Below are positions 19,645-30,500 of a stretch of 64,000 bases of DNA, piece after piece (position 1 is the first letter of the stretch; each line of letters starts with the position of its first letter). Under the pieces are notes generated by a model. The model was not told the origin of the DNA. It saw only the letters and a program-made list of their open reading frames with translations, and made no database searches. Source of the DNA: Arthrinium phaeospermum. Taxonomy: Eukaryota; Ascomycota; Sordariomycetes; Amphisphaeriales; Apiosporaceae. The DNA is taken from contig QYRS01000003.1 in NCBI GenBank assembly GCA_006503535.1, positions 4,712,001 through 4,776,000 on the forward strand. The letters run 5' to 3'. Position numbers and translations under genes: made by a program.

Positions 19645-20817
19645 ATGGATAACAACACCGACAATGCCAACCCTCCCGTGCGCAAGGATGGAACGGTCCC
19701 TGCAGAGCATGGTGAACTTGCGGCTGATAGCGCTCCGCAGTCGGCAGACCACGGTCATGATCTCCTTGAGCAACAGGCCCAATCCACCCCTCAGCCGAGC
19801 CCCCTTCAGGCAGACGCCGAACGCAAGGTTCTCATCGACCGCATCGACCAAGACCCTTCTGCCCTTCCCCTGGTTATCGATGAGGCCAAACGCTTGCTCC
19901 ATGAATGGGCTGGCGACTTGCCAGCGCTCATCTCCCACGTGGCTCAGGACTTGAAGGCCACTCAGTACGTGTATGCGTTCCAGTACTGCAACGAGACCAA
20001 TTGGCACACAGTCGCTGTCTACGCTAAGCCGTTGTCTCCGGCAGCTCTGTTGGTGGCAAAGCATTCGACACCTGAGAAGAAACTCCCACTTGCCATCCAC
20101 CAGGCGCTTGAAGCTCGAGAGCAGACTGTGGTTTCTCAATGGGTAAACGACTCGAGCCAGTTCCGCAGTCAACTTGAGGATGTCCATCAGGGATTCGGTG
20201 TGCTCATTCCCTCCAAGGTTTGGCTTGTTGCAGGTCGGCATTACCACGAGGACCGAATCATAGAAGATCCCCGGCCCCTTGTGGAGCGAGGTTACGAGGG
20301 CCTACCTGATACCGGTGTTGAGGATGCACTTGGACCCTTTTTGGCGGCTGTGCATGCATCCTACAAGCCGAGCTTGCGAACGGAGGTCGATCGATCCGCC
20401 GACGCCGCCGACTCTGATCATAGTCGCGTTGGTTCTGGGATGACTGAGAGAGACGTGGGCTCATCGAAGCGAAAGGCTACCGAGTCTGGCCCTGTTGCCG
20501 CGGGCGAACACGCCCCTACCGAACCCAAGCGCCCAGGCCAGGGTGAGGATCAGAAACTGAACCGGCTTCTTGAGAATTACCGTCCCAAAGGCGCTCTCTT
20601 GGAGTACTCGCGTGAACAAGAGTACCGTCTGTTTGTGAAGGGATTCGAGCTCGCTAACAAGAGTCTCATGGCCATCATGTTGCGAAAGCTCGATCACGAC
20701 AAGGTGAAGAGAATCTTCGAGGAACAAGATGCCTACCTCGTCGAGTTCCTACAGAACGAGGCCCAGTGTCACACGGGGGACAACCGCGAGGACGCTTCCC
20801 TGACCAAGGCCATTTAG
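19645..20817 (+). CDS. Orphan protein, intact copy 2 of the duplicated gene (390 aa)
   Basis: Single open frame from ATG 19645 (MDNNTDNANPP). Residues 1-60 are polar and Gln/Pro/Asp-rich; about 60-220 are a globular alpha/beta region with several Trp and Tyr; about 230-300 are a polar linker with a KRKATES basic patch, a possible nuclear signal; the C-terminal 80 residues are helical and charged. Its leader and its central segment resemble those of the broken copy at 16217-18455, so this is the surviving member of a tandem pair. No known family; function unknown. Confidence 0.65.
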   Translation: MDNNTDNANPPVRKDGTVPAEHGELAADSAPQSADHGHDLLEQQAQSTPQPSPLQADAERKVLIDRIDQDPSALPLVIDEAKRLLHEWAGDLPALISHVAQDLKATQYVYAFQYCNETNWHTVAVYAKPLSPAALLVAKHSTPEKKLPLAIHQALEAREQTVVSQWVNDSSQFRSQLEDVHQGFGVLIPSKVWLVAGRHYHEDRIIEDPRPLVERGYEGLPDTGVEDALGPFLAAVHASYKPSLRTEVDRSADAADSDHSRVGSGMTERDVGSSKRKATESGPVAAGEHAPTEPKRPGQGEDQKLNRLLENYRPKGALLEYSREQEYRLFVKGFELANKSLMAIMLRKLDHDKVKRIFEEQDAYLVEFLQNEAQCHTGDNREDASLTKAI

Positions 20818-21250
20818 TCTGAGCGAGAGAGCGCTGGCTCATGACGTCATTGCGAAATAACATTGCGCCTTCAAGGTGGCGTTCTACCGTGATGAGGAAG
20901 TTTGGAGTACGGGCATTCTTCTTCGCCTTTCCACAGCTTGCTTTCTTCCGCTCTGCAGACATAGGGACCATGGATAGGGTTGCCTCAGCTGCAGACCATC
21001 GTATCTGTAGAGCAGCACTTGACTCGGCCGGTGTGCGTCTCTGGGCACATGCTTTCGCCTAAGAGTCACACCGCAGATAGATTTCGTCTTCGCTTTTCAT
21101 AGATATGCCCTAGGGCAGAATGATACACGTAAACACACCTCTAGCCACACACCATTCCCCTACGCCAGCTGCAGTTTGAAACCAAGGTAAGCTTGCCCGG
21201 CCCGTCGCCGCCTTCTGATGGAATTCTCTCTATGGAGCCCCCCTCCCCAG
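20818..21250. other. Intergenic
   Basis: 3' flank of the preceding gene; no supported frame. Confidence 0.5.
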
Positions 21251-21350
21251 CCTGCACGAAATCCCCCAACCTGCATGAAATCCCCCAGCCTGCATGAAAT
21301 CCCCCTGCCTGCATGAAATCCCCCTGCCTGCACGAAATCCCCCTGCATAT
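21251..21350 (+). repeat. Tandem repeat, 19-bp unit, five copies plus a partial
   Basis: Units start with CCTGCA(T/C)GAAATCCCC at 21251, 21270, 21289, 21308 and 21327, an exact 19-bp period, with a shortened sixth start at 21342. Copies differ at one or two bases. No reading frame or known element is attached. Confidence 0.9.
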
Positions 21351-21486
21351 GAAAATGGCTATCCCATTTAACACATAAGCTGCAGCTCTCTAGCTTACGC
21401 GCCTGCATCAAAGCACTAGAAATGTGGACAGGTAGCTGCCCAGTACCAGTTACAAGTTACCGCTACCAGCTATATGGATTAAGTAA

Positions 21487-23449
21487 GCACGAAGCACCAC
21501 TTCGTGTTGCTCACCTACTGGGGGCGCCCTCGAAGCAGAGCCCGATCCTTGTCCGACTAATCTCACGATCAGGGCTGGCGCCACCGACCGGCATTATGTC
21601 TTGAGTGACACGAGGCGCCACTGGGAGCGTGGCTATGACTTTGATTGTTATGGTGATGGTGAGATCGGCTGGTTTGCCAAGAACTACTCCAGGAGGATTT
21701 TTGACGCTGTACAGAATTGTTTTTCGCCGCCTGCCAGGTCCGAACTGGTGCCATAGCGAGCGGCTGCAGGCGGCCCCGTATCTGCTCCGGCTACCAACAA
21801 CGATGCCCTCGTCGCTCTCCCCGCCAGTCAAAACGAGCAATACGACTCTCGACCCCAGGTCACGAGCAGTGCCAACGGGGCCGCAGTCCACAGAAAGACC
21901 GCGTTGCCGTATGCCCTCGACGAACCCGACAGCTACACACTGCGAGACTTTGTGCTGGATTTCGACCAAGATATGTACATGAAAGATTGGAGGTGCGAGC
22001 CCGAGGACGGATATTATGACGCCATCTTTGGAAAGTCTTACTACAACGGAAACATGGTCCCAGTGGAGGGCATGCGCCCGTCTTCGTTGGTTGATGGTCG
22101 GCGCAGTCTGTTTGTGGACTGGAACTCTGTCGAGAATCGGCAGCGATACAAGGCGGCCTTGGGATACCGCCCACCGCCACAACGAGAAGATGGCAGAGCG
22201 GGTGGAGGTGGACACTTCGAGTATGGTGGGACCTTGGTGTCAAGCTCCCGTTTGGGCCTGGGAGCTTCTCTCCGAGCCTGCCGGAATGCCCGACCCGGGT
22301 TGGAAGAACGACGCGGGAGAAACAGAAACGTATCCCGACAGTTTCGAGAAACTGGTGGCGACGGACGACATGGAGGGAATCTTGGCCGAGGTATGTCTTG
22401 CATAGCAAAAGGGAGTCGCAAACTAGAACGTCCGGGAAAAGTTGCTAACCTTGATCTCGTCACAGGCTCCTTGGGCCGAAGTTGTCCGTCCAAAGTTGGT
22501 CCGTTACCCAAAGGCAAACGAGAGCGAGTTTGAGAAGTATTGCCGGGTATTGGCGTTCGTGCGCATATGCGGCCGGTTCCTGAGCCCCCGGAATTACCCA
22601 CGAAGAATCGGCAATCCCTTCCAGCGACAGCTTGCCAAGTAGATAAAGTCCCATGGAGGCCGCAGCCCGAGTCTGGATGAAAGACGACGACTCATGCTGG
22701 ACCGCGTTATACGAGGTCGTTTCCCAAGCTACGTCACGGAAGACGAGGGGCCCGTGTGGATGAGGAGGCGTGCCGAGGATGTCGAGACGCGATCAAACTA
22801 CAACTTCGCCGAGATGATGCGTCAGGGGCCGTTCAAATACACCATCAACATTGACTATCTCTTGGTACCTAGAAGCAAGCCGATCTTCCGACCCTACGAC
22901 ATCATGCAAGAGCTGTTCGACACTGATCCGGCCGCAAACGTGTTGCCGCATCATACAGGAATGGTCAAGTCGTCGCATGGCTGGAATGACTTGTCCAAGT
23001 TCGATCATCCCCACGAGTGGCGCGATGACATGCGCTTGGCACTCGGGTTTGCGAACCGCGACTCTCTACGAGAGATAACGTCAGTTCTACTTTACGATGG
23101 AGAGATGGAGTGCAGTGCCATGCCATCTATCGATGGGATGCAAGAAGAACGGCTCACGCCACTGTATACAGGGGGGCTGGGGGACCTGAAGACGTGGGAC
23201 GAGATCAAAGAGATTGTGGTCCAGAGCAGCCGGGGTAAAAAGACGGTCATCGTCGGTCATTACCCCATCAGCATCCACCCGGGCGCAGACTACTGGCTCG
23301 AGTCGCCAAAGTACCGCCAGATGGTCAATGGTAACCTCCCGTACGCGCTAGTGGGCCATGCCGTGTTCGACGCTGGGCGATCTCTCAATGTCCCGGGAGA
23401 CGTTTCTAGCTCCGCTGCTACTCCAGATGCACATGGCGAGACTCTGTAA
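21487..23449 (+). pseudogene. SNF2-like family relic: N-terminal region only, with stops and frameshift
   Basis: One frame runs from after TAA 21484 to 22140 with a protein-like sequence (HWERGYDFDCYGDGEIGWF at about 21621-21680), broken by TAG at 21754-21756. Around 22140-22200 the coding character moves to another frame (a frameshift). It continues to an intron (donor GTATGT at about 22392, branch GCTAAC, acceptor CACAG near 22466), then on to TAG 22640-22642 and, in the same frame, to TAA at 23449. Segments such as FEKLVATDDMEGIL, VRYPKANE, INIDYLLVP, EWRDDMRLALGF and GKKTVIVGH match the leftward gene at 27.5-31.8 kb (FEGYEKLIATNEMDGVL, EWRDDVRMTLGF, GKKTVIVAH). The match ends where the helicase domain would begin; no helicase motif follows. 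Both TAGs fit CAG-to-TAG changes. Confidence 0.8.
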
Positions 23450-25137
23450 AGGGGATGTCTGTGCGGCTTTGCCACGAAACGGACTGCATAGGCTTTGACA
23501 ACTGGGAACCACCAAGGCGCGCAGCAATTGGGGCAGTCGAGGAGCGGCAAGAAGATTCAACGATCGATCGCATGGCGTTGAGGATGGGTTGCAACAGCAA
23601 CACTCTGACCGCGGTAGCGCATTTACGAGGACACAGTATGTGGGCAACTTAGATGCCGGGAGAAACATAGCAGCTAGATATAGCAGTACCTAGGAATGAA
23701 CTATCTTACCTGGTGCAGTTCAGGGGCGGTGGCAATGAGACTGTTCGCGTGCGCCGGCCTCATCTACGCGGCAGGGCCACCTGTGCCTTCTAAATCGGAT
23801 AAGTCAGCCACTAAATCGGATAATCCGCACTTGTAGTGCCTTTTTGGTACCCAGCGTTAGGCGTCGCAAGCTAGCTTGCGCTGGGTAGCTGTCCTGGGTT
23901 AGGTAAACCAATGCGGGGCAGGCCACAGGTGGTGGGTGGTTTCAGCGGTCTTGCCAGAGCTACTGCGGGGTAGATTGGCAGACCCCACGCCAAATGGATG
24001 CGTAGCTAAGGTTAGGCCCCAGGCAGCCAGGCGCTGCTACAGTTACTGCGCCTGTTGTTCGCGAGGAATGGTCGACAATCGACCGAAGTTGCGACCGCTG
24101 CAATTGAGCCTTTGAGGCGAACTGTTTATAGCCTTCAGTGCTCGGAGACTTTCTTGACGACGTTCAATTCCAACTTATGTGTCAGGCTCCTGAGAAGCAT
24201 GTGCTGCCGGCGGCCACGAGCCACATAACTCAATTGGGAGATGCCTGTGCGGGAGAATCTGCCCCAGCGGCTTTGTTAGCTTCCCCAATTTCGCCACAGA
24301 ACTCTCCGGTTCCAACTTCCTAGGTCACGGCAGGTGCCTTCCATTGGAATATCATGAGTAGAATGAGTTGACAGATACTGGCGGGTTAAGTCGATCACCG
24401 ACGGTTTAGGCTGCACATGCCGCGCGACGTTCCAATGGGAAAGGTCGCTGAGATCTACATGCGCGCGAGACTGAGGAGGCTGCCCGCGAGGCACGCCATA
24501 TGCGCAATCCAATGGGGTAGTTCTTACAGGTCGGGAAGATGATAGTGGCGGGCGTCGGCGCGTTCAATATAGCCATCTTCTTTGGCCACATTGCCCGGGA
24601 CGGTGAAGAGTCCGCGCCCCATCAGTTCCGGAACATTGCTTCATTTGATGTACAGTGCGCAATATCAGGGTTCATATTTCATCGGCTCCTCTGTCAGTGA
24701 AAGAAACCGCAGCCAAATCGACATGCTGCAGGGCTGTTCTAGCTTGAAGGCGCCGGCGGCTGCTCGGGATGATTTCGTAGATAGGCAGGTTTGTTGAGTC
24801 CAAGGGCGGCTGCTGCTTGTTGGCCAATGTGAAGTAATACGCAAAAGCCATGGAGGAGATCCTGGAAGCAGCCTTCCAAGAGAGTTTCCGTCACATCAAC
24901 GCTGTGTTTACTTCTGCATCTTGCTCAATCTCGCCCACGATGGTATAAATCCAATTTGAGGTCTTGAAAACGCCCAAGAGAGGTACTTAGAAAGCAATCG
25001 AAAGCAATCCAACCAAGAACAGCCAAGAGTACTTAAAGGCACTGAAGAGCACCCCAGGAACACTCTCCTTGGCAGCATTGGACTGTCTTATTTGCTACTG
25101 TGATACTTTGGCTATGCCCATGTTCACACCCCCATCC
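23450..25137. other. Intergenic, 1.7 kb, with a possible transposon end
   Basis: No supported gene on either strand. See the repeat at 23788-23839. The SNF2-like helicase domain missing from the preceding relic was looked for here and not found. Confidence 0.5.
23788..23839. repeat. Double CTAAATCGGATAA motif with palindromic extension
   Basis: CTAAATCGGATAA occurs twice, 21 bp apart; the second copy runs into the near-palindrome CGGATAATCCG and then TTGTAGTGCC. This looks like the terminal part of a DNA transposon or MITE, but no matching opposite end was found nearby. Inference only. Confidence 0.3.
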
Positions 25138-26235
25138 TCAAGCCTGCACCACTGCCTCGACGATGGAAAACTCGTCCCGGTCCGAGTCCAGCACCGCCAG
25201 CCCGTCGTACGGCAAGGTCACCATGGGCGTCGTGTGCCCAAAGTCGACGCCGAACAGGATGGGGAATGCATTGGTGGAAGCCAGTCGCCCCTCGCACAAG
25301 AGTTCCCGAATCACCTGCATGTAGCTTTCCCGCATCTCGCCCGAGTCGTATCCAAACGGCCTCCCCACCACCAACCCCACGGCCTCCTCAAATACCCCCT
25401 GCGCAATCAGATCGGCCACGGCGGCCTGCACCCGGTAGAGCGGGTTGCCCTTGCCCTCGTCGTTGTCGGCCATGGCCGTTTCGAGAAAGACGATGCGGCC
25501 CTTCCAGTTCGGCACAATCGCACGCACACCGCCGAGACGCACCATGACGGTCAAGCAGCCCCCGAACAGCCGGCCCTGGGCCTTACCGCCGCGCAACCAG
25601 GTCCAGCCGGGGTTGGGCACGAGCCGGGGCCGCTCCGTCGAGTCCGGGTCGGTGAAGAGGCGGGCGGGGTCCGGCGCGTACGTGGGCGATCGAGCCACGG
25701 CGCCAATGGGTGTCGGATCCGTCATGGCCCGAAAAATATGTTGGACGCAGAAACCCAGCGCCGAGGCCTCATACACGTCTTCTTCGACAGCACAAGGCTC
25801 GCCCAGCTCCGGAAAGATGCCGGGCCCGTAAAAGCTGCGCAGCCCTAGCGAGTACAAGAACCAGTGCAGGCCCGTGATGTCCGAGTATCCCACGACGATC
25901 TTGGGCTGGGCGCGTATGACGTCGTGGAGCTTCGTGTCGGCGAGAAGGGCCGGCAGAAGCTCGGTGAACGTCGACCCGCCGATGGTGGCCCAGACGACCG
26001 ACACCGTCGGGTCCGAAAAGGCGGCGCGCAGTTCGGCCAGCCGGTTGGCAATGCCAGATTGGATTCCGGAATCCGGGCCGTGGTAGATCTCGACGACTTG
26101 GTAGCCCCGGCTCGAGATGACGTCAACGCCGCGCGCGAGGGCGGCGGGGAGCTCGTGATTCAGCCGCGCGGAGGGCGAGATGAGTGCAATCTTGGCGCCG
26201 GGCTGCAGAGCCCTGGGGATGACGGGCGGCGACAT
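25138..26235 (-). CDS. Peptidase S66 (LD-carboxypeptidase / MccF-like)
   Basis: Intact 365-aa gene, normal family length. S66 enzymes cleave LD-carboxypeptide bonds in murein peptides, and the MccF branch hydrolyses microcin-C-type peptidyl nucleotides. The N-terminal domain starts with the family pattern PGAKIALISPSA; the serine nucleophile is Ser118 in GYSDIT, Glu252 lies in FLETA and His334 in FGHT, which completes the Ser-Glu-His triad. RIVFLE, GGCLTVM and G(V)DFGHTTPM are family blocks. No signal peptide or membrane segment, so cytosolic. Fungi have no murein, so the natural substrate is unclear; detoxification of a peptide-nucleotide or other amide is plausible by analogy with MccF. The gene is GC-rich with a proper TATA box; S66 genes are scattered in ascomycetes and may derive from old transfer from bacteria. 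Confidence 0.9.
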   Translation of the reverse strand: MSPPVIPRALQPGAKIALISPSARLNHELPAALARGVDVISSRGYQVVEIYHGPDSGIQSGIANRLAELRAAFSDPTVSVVWATIGGSTFTELLPALLADTKLHDVIRAQPKIVVGYSDITGLHWFLYSLGLRSFYGPGIFPELGEPCAVEEDVYEASALGFCVQHIFRAMTDPTPIGAVARSPTYAPDPARLFTDPDSTERPRLVPNPGWTWLRGGKAQGRLFGGCLTVMVRLGGVRAIVPNWKGRIVFLETAMADNDEGKGNPLYRVQAAVADLIAQGVFEEAVGLVVGRPFGYDSGEMRESYMQVIRELLCEGRLASTNAFPILFGVDFGHTTPMVTLPYDGLAVLDSDRDEFSIVEAVVQA

Positions 26236-26311
26236 TGGTTTCCACTCGGGCGGCTCTTGCTTGAGGTCGGAGATATCTGGCGTCGAGTTTTATCAAGAGT
26301 GATGGGCTTGG

Positions 26312-26319
26312 CTTTTATA
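26312..26319 (-). promoter_or_regulatory. TATA box of the S66 peptidase gene
   Basis: TTATAAAA on the reverse strand, about 80 nt upstream of ATG 26235. Confidence 0.6.
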
Positions 26320-27528
26320 AGCACTCATTGCGCCTGTCAGGTTTCCAATGCGATGGCGTGACAAGTGGGGGGTCGTCGCCAGATTGGCGGAGACAGGCGT
26401 CAGCACTGGTGCAGCTTTCGTTTCTGTAGCATGCAATACTCTCCAAGCCGAGTCCAATCCTTCGGATTCAATTGATCAAATGAATGTGGATATCGCATCC
26501 CTTTCAGACATGTCAAGCCCAGGGCGCGCCCTTTTCTTTTGCTTACCTGTCGACTAGGGGCGTAACTCTTGCCCCTCCGACACAGCAGATGTATGTACCA
26601 CTAAAGTGATTGAAACTACCCCTCCCTGCCCCCTGCCCCTGCCATTCAGCGGGCCAAAACCTGCAACGCTAAAAATACACGACGTCCCGCATTCGATGCT
26701 GTCGGCAGTTTCATACCAAATGATTTGGCAGCCACGATAACTGTCCTAAAGAAAATGCATGCTAGAAAACCAGTCGCTTTTGATGTTCCTACTCACCATG
26801 ATGTTCTCGTGGCATATGCAAATCTGATGCGGCAGGGAGCCAGCTCGAACAGACACCCGCATCAGAGCCTCCTGAACTACGCGAAGATAGCAGCAGTGGT
26901 GGCGCTCTCCCATGCGCTGGTGCACGATCAACCACATCCAACACATAGACTGAAGTATCGAAGTACAATAATGAAACTCAACTTTTTGTTTTTCGCAATG
27001 ATGCAGTCGTCCAGGTCCCCTTCGTCTCGTCCCTCAAGTTACGGACGGTGCGACATCCCATTACGACGGTCAGCCGTTCCCGCCACCAACAATGGAGGGT
27101 GTCCAACCATTGCGCAGATCTAGCCGTGCCCCAAACCCCCCGCGCCCAGCCGGGGCCCAGAACGTCGATCCCATGGATCCAGAAAGCTTAAAGCAACGTT
27201 CCCCAATCGCTCCAGCGGCAATCGGCTACCAGAGATGCAGAGCAGTTATGAATATGATCTCAACCCCAACAGTGACGAGTTCAATTATATGATCGGATTC
27301 CCAAATCAACAGACGATAACCATGGCATTGAGGAGACTTGGTTCCCTTCAAGCTGGGGCAGCCTCGGATCGTGGGCAAGATTTACTTGCCGCGACAGAAT
27401 AAGTCGCAGAGAGCCAGGCTCTTAACCTCGACATGTCAATTGCCTCCACTTGAGGATAAGCCATTAACACACACGTCACCGTTCCTGAGACACCACAGCT
27501 TCATATGATAAGACGGTCTATTCATCTA
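26320..27528. other. Intergenic, 1.2 kb
   Basis: Only short frames. A 66-codon forward frame at 27092-27292 (Arg/Pro/Ser-rich) may be a fragment of a lost gene, but nothing identifies it. Confidence 0.4.
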
Positions 27529-30500
27529 TCACCAAAGACGCCGGGGTGCCCGGACAGCTCTGCACTGCTTCCATCCGATCATCCCCGAGAGTCGTGGCCC
27601 CAAGTCCAAGATGCCTTGCAACTTTGCGAAACCGTCGCGCAGTCTCTTCTCCATCCCTGGTCTCTCGCCGCCGTAGTTCTCGTCCGAAGGAGCGAAAACC
27701 CGAAAATGCGAGGGGTTTTCTTTAAGGTATATGCCCAGCTCCGAAGCGTGTGCTGCATCAATCTCGCCCCTGAGCTGGTTCAGCATGTCGGCCAGCGTGG
27801 GGTAGCGGGCGCTCTCTGCCCGACTCATCATGTCCAGTCTTATCTTGTAAACCTGACGCATCACTTTCCAGTCGTCGTGCGAATTCTCCAAGTGTAGATA
27901 AAAGACTTGCACTGCCTCCTTTTGCGCAATCTGTGGCATGTCAGTCGTTATCCGTATCGAAGAATGTGTCAGTCAGTCACTCACTCGGATTGTCCGATGG
28001 ACAGCTTGCTTCTCCATGGCCAGGTTGTACCCGGGGGTCGATACGACGACCGTCGAACAGCAGTCGTGGAGGTTGATTCCTTGTACTCCCCACACCTGGT
28101 ACATCTGCACCATTACCATGGTCGAGTCCGGTTCTTCGGAGCGGAAGGAGTCAACGAGACCCACGCGCTCGCCATCTGGTAGGTCGGAATACATGGTCCC
28201 CGTCTTGATGAAGAGGAACTCGAGCATAAATTCGATCAGGAGGGCCAAGGCCGGGATTTCCTCCACAATGAGGACCTTCTTGGGGCGCGCGGTAGGATTT
28301 TCCATGAGCGGATCCAGAAGGGTGTCCTTGACGATTTGGAGGATCGCCGTCAGCTTCGGGGATGACTGTAGCAGAAAGTACAGCCACTCATAGGCTCTGG
28401 TCATGGGGGCTGCCTTCTTGTCTACGAGGGGTCCCAACAGTTCGGCAAGATCCATCTTGGGGCCACGACGAATCTCGTTGACGAACTCGACCGTTGAATT
28501 CTTCTTGGCTTTCTTCATGTGTTGGGACCTTTGGTGTAGTACCGTGGACCCTGTCAGGATATCCAGTTCTCGCTGGACTCCTACAAGATTGCTGAAGACG
28601 TCGTTCGTTTCCATTTTATTCTTATAGGAACTGTTTTTTTATTTGATTGCAGTACTCCTTAGGTCGAGGTCTGATTAGCATCACCCTTCCAAGATCATAC
28701 TGGGGGGTACTTTATATGGGGACTTACAGGGCCAACTGCGTATGGGCCGCCTGGTACTTTTGCCCTTCGGTGGGATTGCGATGCCATAGACGGTAGGAGT
28801 GTTTCACCACGCGTGGTAATAGCGACTTAAGAGACAAAGTCTTTACGTTGTCCTCGTTCTCATTTTGGTCACTGTAGAGCAGCTCGCTCGCCGGACCTCG
28901 TCGAATAACAAAGGCTTCCTCGAGACGCATGGCGAATGTGGCAAAGATTTCTTCATCTAGCCCTTCGTTTTTGACGTTCCTCGCAAATATCCTCCTAATA
29001 CTGTTCAAGGTCAATAACAGGTACGGTGCTAATGGGAAGGCCGCGGCGATGAACTTACATGTCTGGGTTCAAGATGGCCTCGTATAAAGACTCGTTCTCT
29101 CGCGGGTTCTCACCCTTCTTTCGATTCGCCGTAAACTCGTCGAACTTGTAACGTTTGATCCGCTTTTGGGTGTCCTCGGGAAGCCTGTCCCAGTTCTTGT
29201 CGTGAAATAGTTTCACGATGTTAAACAGGTCCTGTGGTCTAGTCAGTATAGCATTCTCGATAACCGTCATGCAGGGGGCTACTCACCATCGGGTCGTTGA
29301 CAATCGGAGTGGCCGTAAGCCCAAGGAAGTATTTGAACTTCGTTGTGTTGATGGATTCATAGATTTTCGTGGTCGGTTTGCGGTACTCGTGCACCTCGTC
29401 GACGATGACTACGCTGAATTCCATCCCGGCGTTGGTGAGTTTGTTGTTGCAAACTCTCCCCTTACTTCCTCTCCCCTTGCCTCGTTTCCCCCGCCCTCGT
29501 TTCTTAGGCTTGCCCAAGACACGGCCCGCGTAGGTGTGCTTGGTCGTGATGATGAAGGGGACGGTCCGCTCTTCATCCTTCCTGTTTGCGTGTGGCCCGG
29601 CCGGCTTCTCCCAGAAACTGTCAAAGTCGGGGTTTTCGCCTGTCGCATTCTCGGGGTCGGTAAAGTACACGGCTGGCACCCGGTCTTTTGGTGGCACATT
29701 GAGCGATCCTGTGTCGCGAATGCCGTCGCCATGGGCCACGAAGGCCCGTATCAAAGTGGTAAACGACTTGATCTTCTCGTACCACTGCATGGCAACGCCA
29801 ACGTCCGGACAAACGAGGATAACCGGCTGTGTGTAGCCGTCCTTGTCCTTGAGGAAGCCCATACGAGCCATATACTCCACCAATATCAAAATTGTATGCG
29901 TCTTTCCAAGCCCCATCGTGTCGCTGAGAATGGCACCTCCTGTCTGCATGATGCGAAAGGTCTTCCCTTTAACTTTCGGGGCCGCGATGTTGCCTCCTCT
30001 GGTACGCAACTTAGCGAGCGTGCACCCAGTTAGCTTACTGATCAGGGAACACATTCCAGTAATCTGGTGCGCAAGTAGGCCATCCTTGTCGTTATATGCG
30101 GGGAGCACATCCGAGTGGTAGTACATGAGCTCCTCGTCGCCGTTATGGCAGCGACCTGTAGCCTTGGCCGTGACCAACTGCAAGCACGCATCGATGGGGA
30201 GGCCGTTGGTGAAGTTGGATCCCGTGATGAGCGATGTGGCGGCTTGATCTATTTTGTACAAGCCGTGCTCCAAGTTGCCTTCTGCATCCACGTCGACGCG
30301 CTCCTGGTCGCCGACCTCCATTGCGTGGCTTTCGCCAAGCGCTGGGAACATTGACTCTCGCGTGTACAATTTCTGATTGCTTCCGTGGCGGAGCGCATCA
30401 TGCAGAGTCCTAATAGTCTTATGGGCGTAAATGTATCGGGCCTCCCGGGTCGACACATCCATATTGTCGTAGAACCCGGGCTCGTATTTCTGGTCGTCAC

